Shown here in pieces: positions 63,141-64,000 of a stretch of 64,000 nt of DNA (within the stretch, counting starts at the first letter, position 1; each line of letters starts with the position of its first letter). Under the pieces are notes generated by a model, which did not search any database, was not told the origin of the DNA, and worked only from the letters and a program-made list of their open reading frames with translations. The position numbers and the translations under genes were made by a program. This stretch comes from Actinosynnema sp. ALI-1.44 (lineage in GTDB: Bacteria; Actinomycetota; Actinomycetes; Mycobacteriales; Pseudonocardiaceae), in contig NZ_MTQO01000054.1 in the NCBI RefSeq assembly GCF_001984155.1, forward strand, positions 1,240,001-1,304,000. The letters run 5' to 3'.

Positions 63141-63298
63141 GTGTTGGGTGCCTCGGACGTTGGAGGCCTCCGTGTCCTCGTCTCTGGTTGTGTGGCATCC
63201 AATTGGCCTGCGTCGCGGCGGTAAGGCGTTCTCTCGATCCACCCTCCGGGCTGTAGGATTTGGCCGAGAATTGTCATGTTGGCAGCGGGTTGCTGGGT

Positions 63299-63493
63299 CT
63301 ATGATTGAAACTTTTTGAGTTTGAGGATCGCTACCAATAATTGGAACCTGCCGGGTCGCAGGTGTAGTTCTTCGTTGGGGTTCTTTGAATCTCTGATGGT
63401 GACCAAGCGTGAAGTCAGGCAAAGCTCAACGCAATTAGAGGCAGGGTGGCTATGACTGCTCTTTCGCCACTCCTTATCCGTCTGCATCGTCAT
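63299..63493 (-). CDS. DUF397 protein
   Basis: 64 aa from ATG 63493 (later ATG 63487; longer frame from 63538). EWRKSSHSHPASNCVELCL and VTIRDSKNPNEELHLRPGRF are the family core. DUF397 proteins pair with XRE regulators in actinomycetes, some pairs affecting development. Here the XRE gene lies divergently 255 bp to the right. Confidence 0.88.
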   Translation of the reverse strand: MTMQTDKEWRKSSHSHPASNCVELCLTSRLVTIRDSKNPNEELHLRPGRFQLLVAILKLKKFQS

Positions 63494-63747
63494 CTCGTCC
63501 CCTCGCATGTCGACCTCGATAAACGACGACATGAGCAATTATCGATGGACTGAGCGACACATGCAGCCGCTGGTCGGGTGTCTCCGTTGTGCCCAAGACG
63601 AGACAACGTCCGGTCCGGTGGTGTCCGACCTAGCCGTACCGCGCCGCGCTGGCCGCCGGTCGACTACACGATCGGGTGGCGACTATGCGCTATTCTTGAG
63701 GCGATCACAGCCATATGGCTGTTGGCCATATCGCCGAGGAGGTTGAG

Positions 63748-64000
63748 GTGCGCGGGTCTGATCCGTTCGTGGCGCGGAGACGCCTGAGCCGCCGGCTGCG
63801 TCGGCTGCGAGAGGGCGCCGGGCAGACGCAACAGCAGCTCGCGGACGCGCTCGAGTGGTCCCTGTCAAAGGTCATCCGGATAGAGACCGAGGTAGTGACG
63901 GTCTCGCTCGCCGATCTGCGCCTGCTGCTGAGCCATTTCGAAGTCACCGACCCAGAGATAGTCGAGGCGGCACTGGCACAGTCGCGTGCCAGCCGGACCA
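63748..64000 (+). CDS. XRE regulator, N-terminal part
   Basis: GTG 63748 with GAGGAGG upstream; the gene runs past the window end. RRLSRRLRRLREGAGQTQQQ, LADALEWSLSKVIRIETEVV is the HTH typical of DUF397-linked regulators (a DUF5753 sensor usually follows). Partner of the divergent DUF397 gene. Confidence 0.85.
   Translation, partial: MRGSDPFVARRRLSRRLRRLREGAGQTQQQLADALEWSLSKVIRIETEVVTVSLADLRLLLSHFEVTDPEIVEAALAQSRASRT

Overview
The window is high-GC actinomycete DNA. Supporting genes are Lsr2, an RbpA-like RNA polymerase-binding protein, DUF397/XRE pairs, AfsR-like STAND regulators, many GTG starts and ATGA/GTGA overlaps. A Pseudonocardiales or Streptomycetales host is plausible, but the sequence does not fix the genus. 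Nearly everything here is accessory. I see no housekeeping operon, only fragments of housekeeping-type genes (murD, a TrmO-like end, an FxLD methyltransferase) among mobile elements.

Left part (1-8549): a tightly coupled operon starting with the end of queC. It then encodes a degenerate reverse transcriptase, a formylglycine-generating-enzyme-fold protein, a DUF6884-like protein, two glycosyltransferases, a radical SAM enzyme, a phosphoribosyltransferase, a FEN-type 5'-3' exonuclease and a PIG-L deacetylase. Tiny ORFs are wedged between start/stop overlaps. An HTH-Nudix regulator (8646-10037), Lsr2, and a radical SAM/ATPase/kinase operon (12208-14703) follow. The region 14.7-17.5 kb is a gene graveyard. 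At 18.2-21.6 kb an intact group II intron splits an HTH/TPR regulator exactly between codons. At 23.8-28.2 kb a second deazaguanine operon holds queD, queE, a Nudix-like protein, an inositol-monophosphatase-like protein, a kinase-like protein and a frameshifted second queD. Together with queC these give the QueD-QueE-QueC path to preQ0. FolE is not seen. The sugar and base enzymes suggest a glycosylated 7-deazapurine product or a nucleic-acid hypermodification.

Middle (28.6-45 kb): TPR proteins, a Fic-fold protein without the catalytic His, an ECF sigma factor with a TPR partner, and a short orphan CRISPR array ending at an IS5 element. Two STAND NB-ARC/TPR ATPases, one with 120-bp tandem repeats, flank a compact locus of two tiny coupled ORFs plus an RRE/ThiF-like adenylating enzyme. 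That locus resembles microcin C biosynthesis (MccA/MccB).

Right part (45-61.5 kb): tandem integrated elements at a tmRNA/tRNA-like 3' end. Three att copies lie at 45352, 49487 and 61406. The first is followed by a complete tyrosine integrase and the second by an integrase remnant. Cargo includes HEPN-protein remnants and a four-gene minus-strand operon: sigma factor, helical protein, 656-aa protein of unknown function, and a protein with a TGT-like zinc motif. IS3, IS30 (nested in IS3 with a 3-bp duplication), ISL3-type and integrase-core elements fill the rest. The window ends with a decayed I-E-like CRISPR array and a divergent DUF397/XRE pair.

The best candidates for undescribed biology are the RT/FGE/deazaguanine operon, the MccB-like locus, and the sigma-to-TGT-like operon. 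Many single-base frameshifts are present; without reads I cannot separate genuine decay from sequence error.
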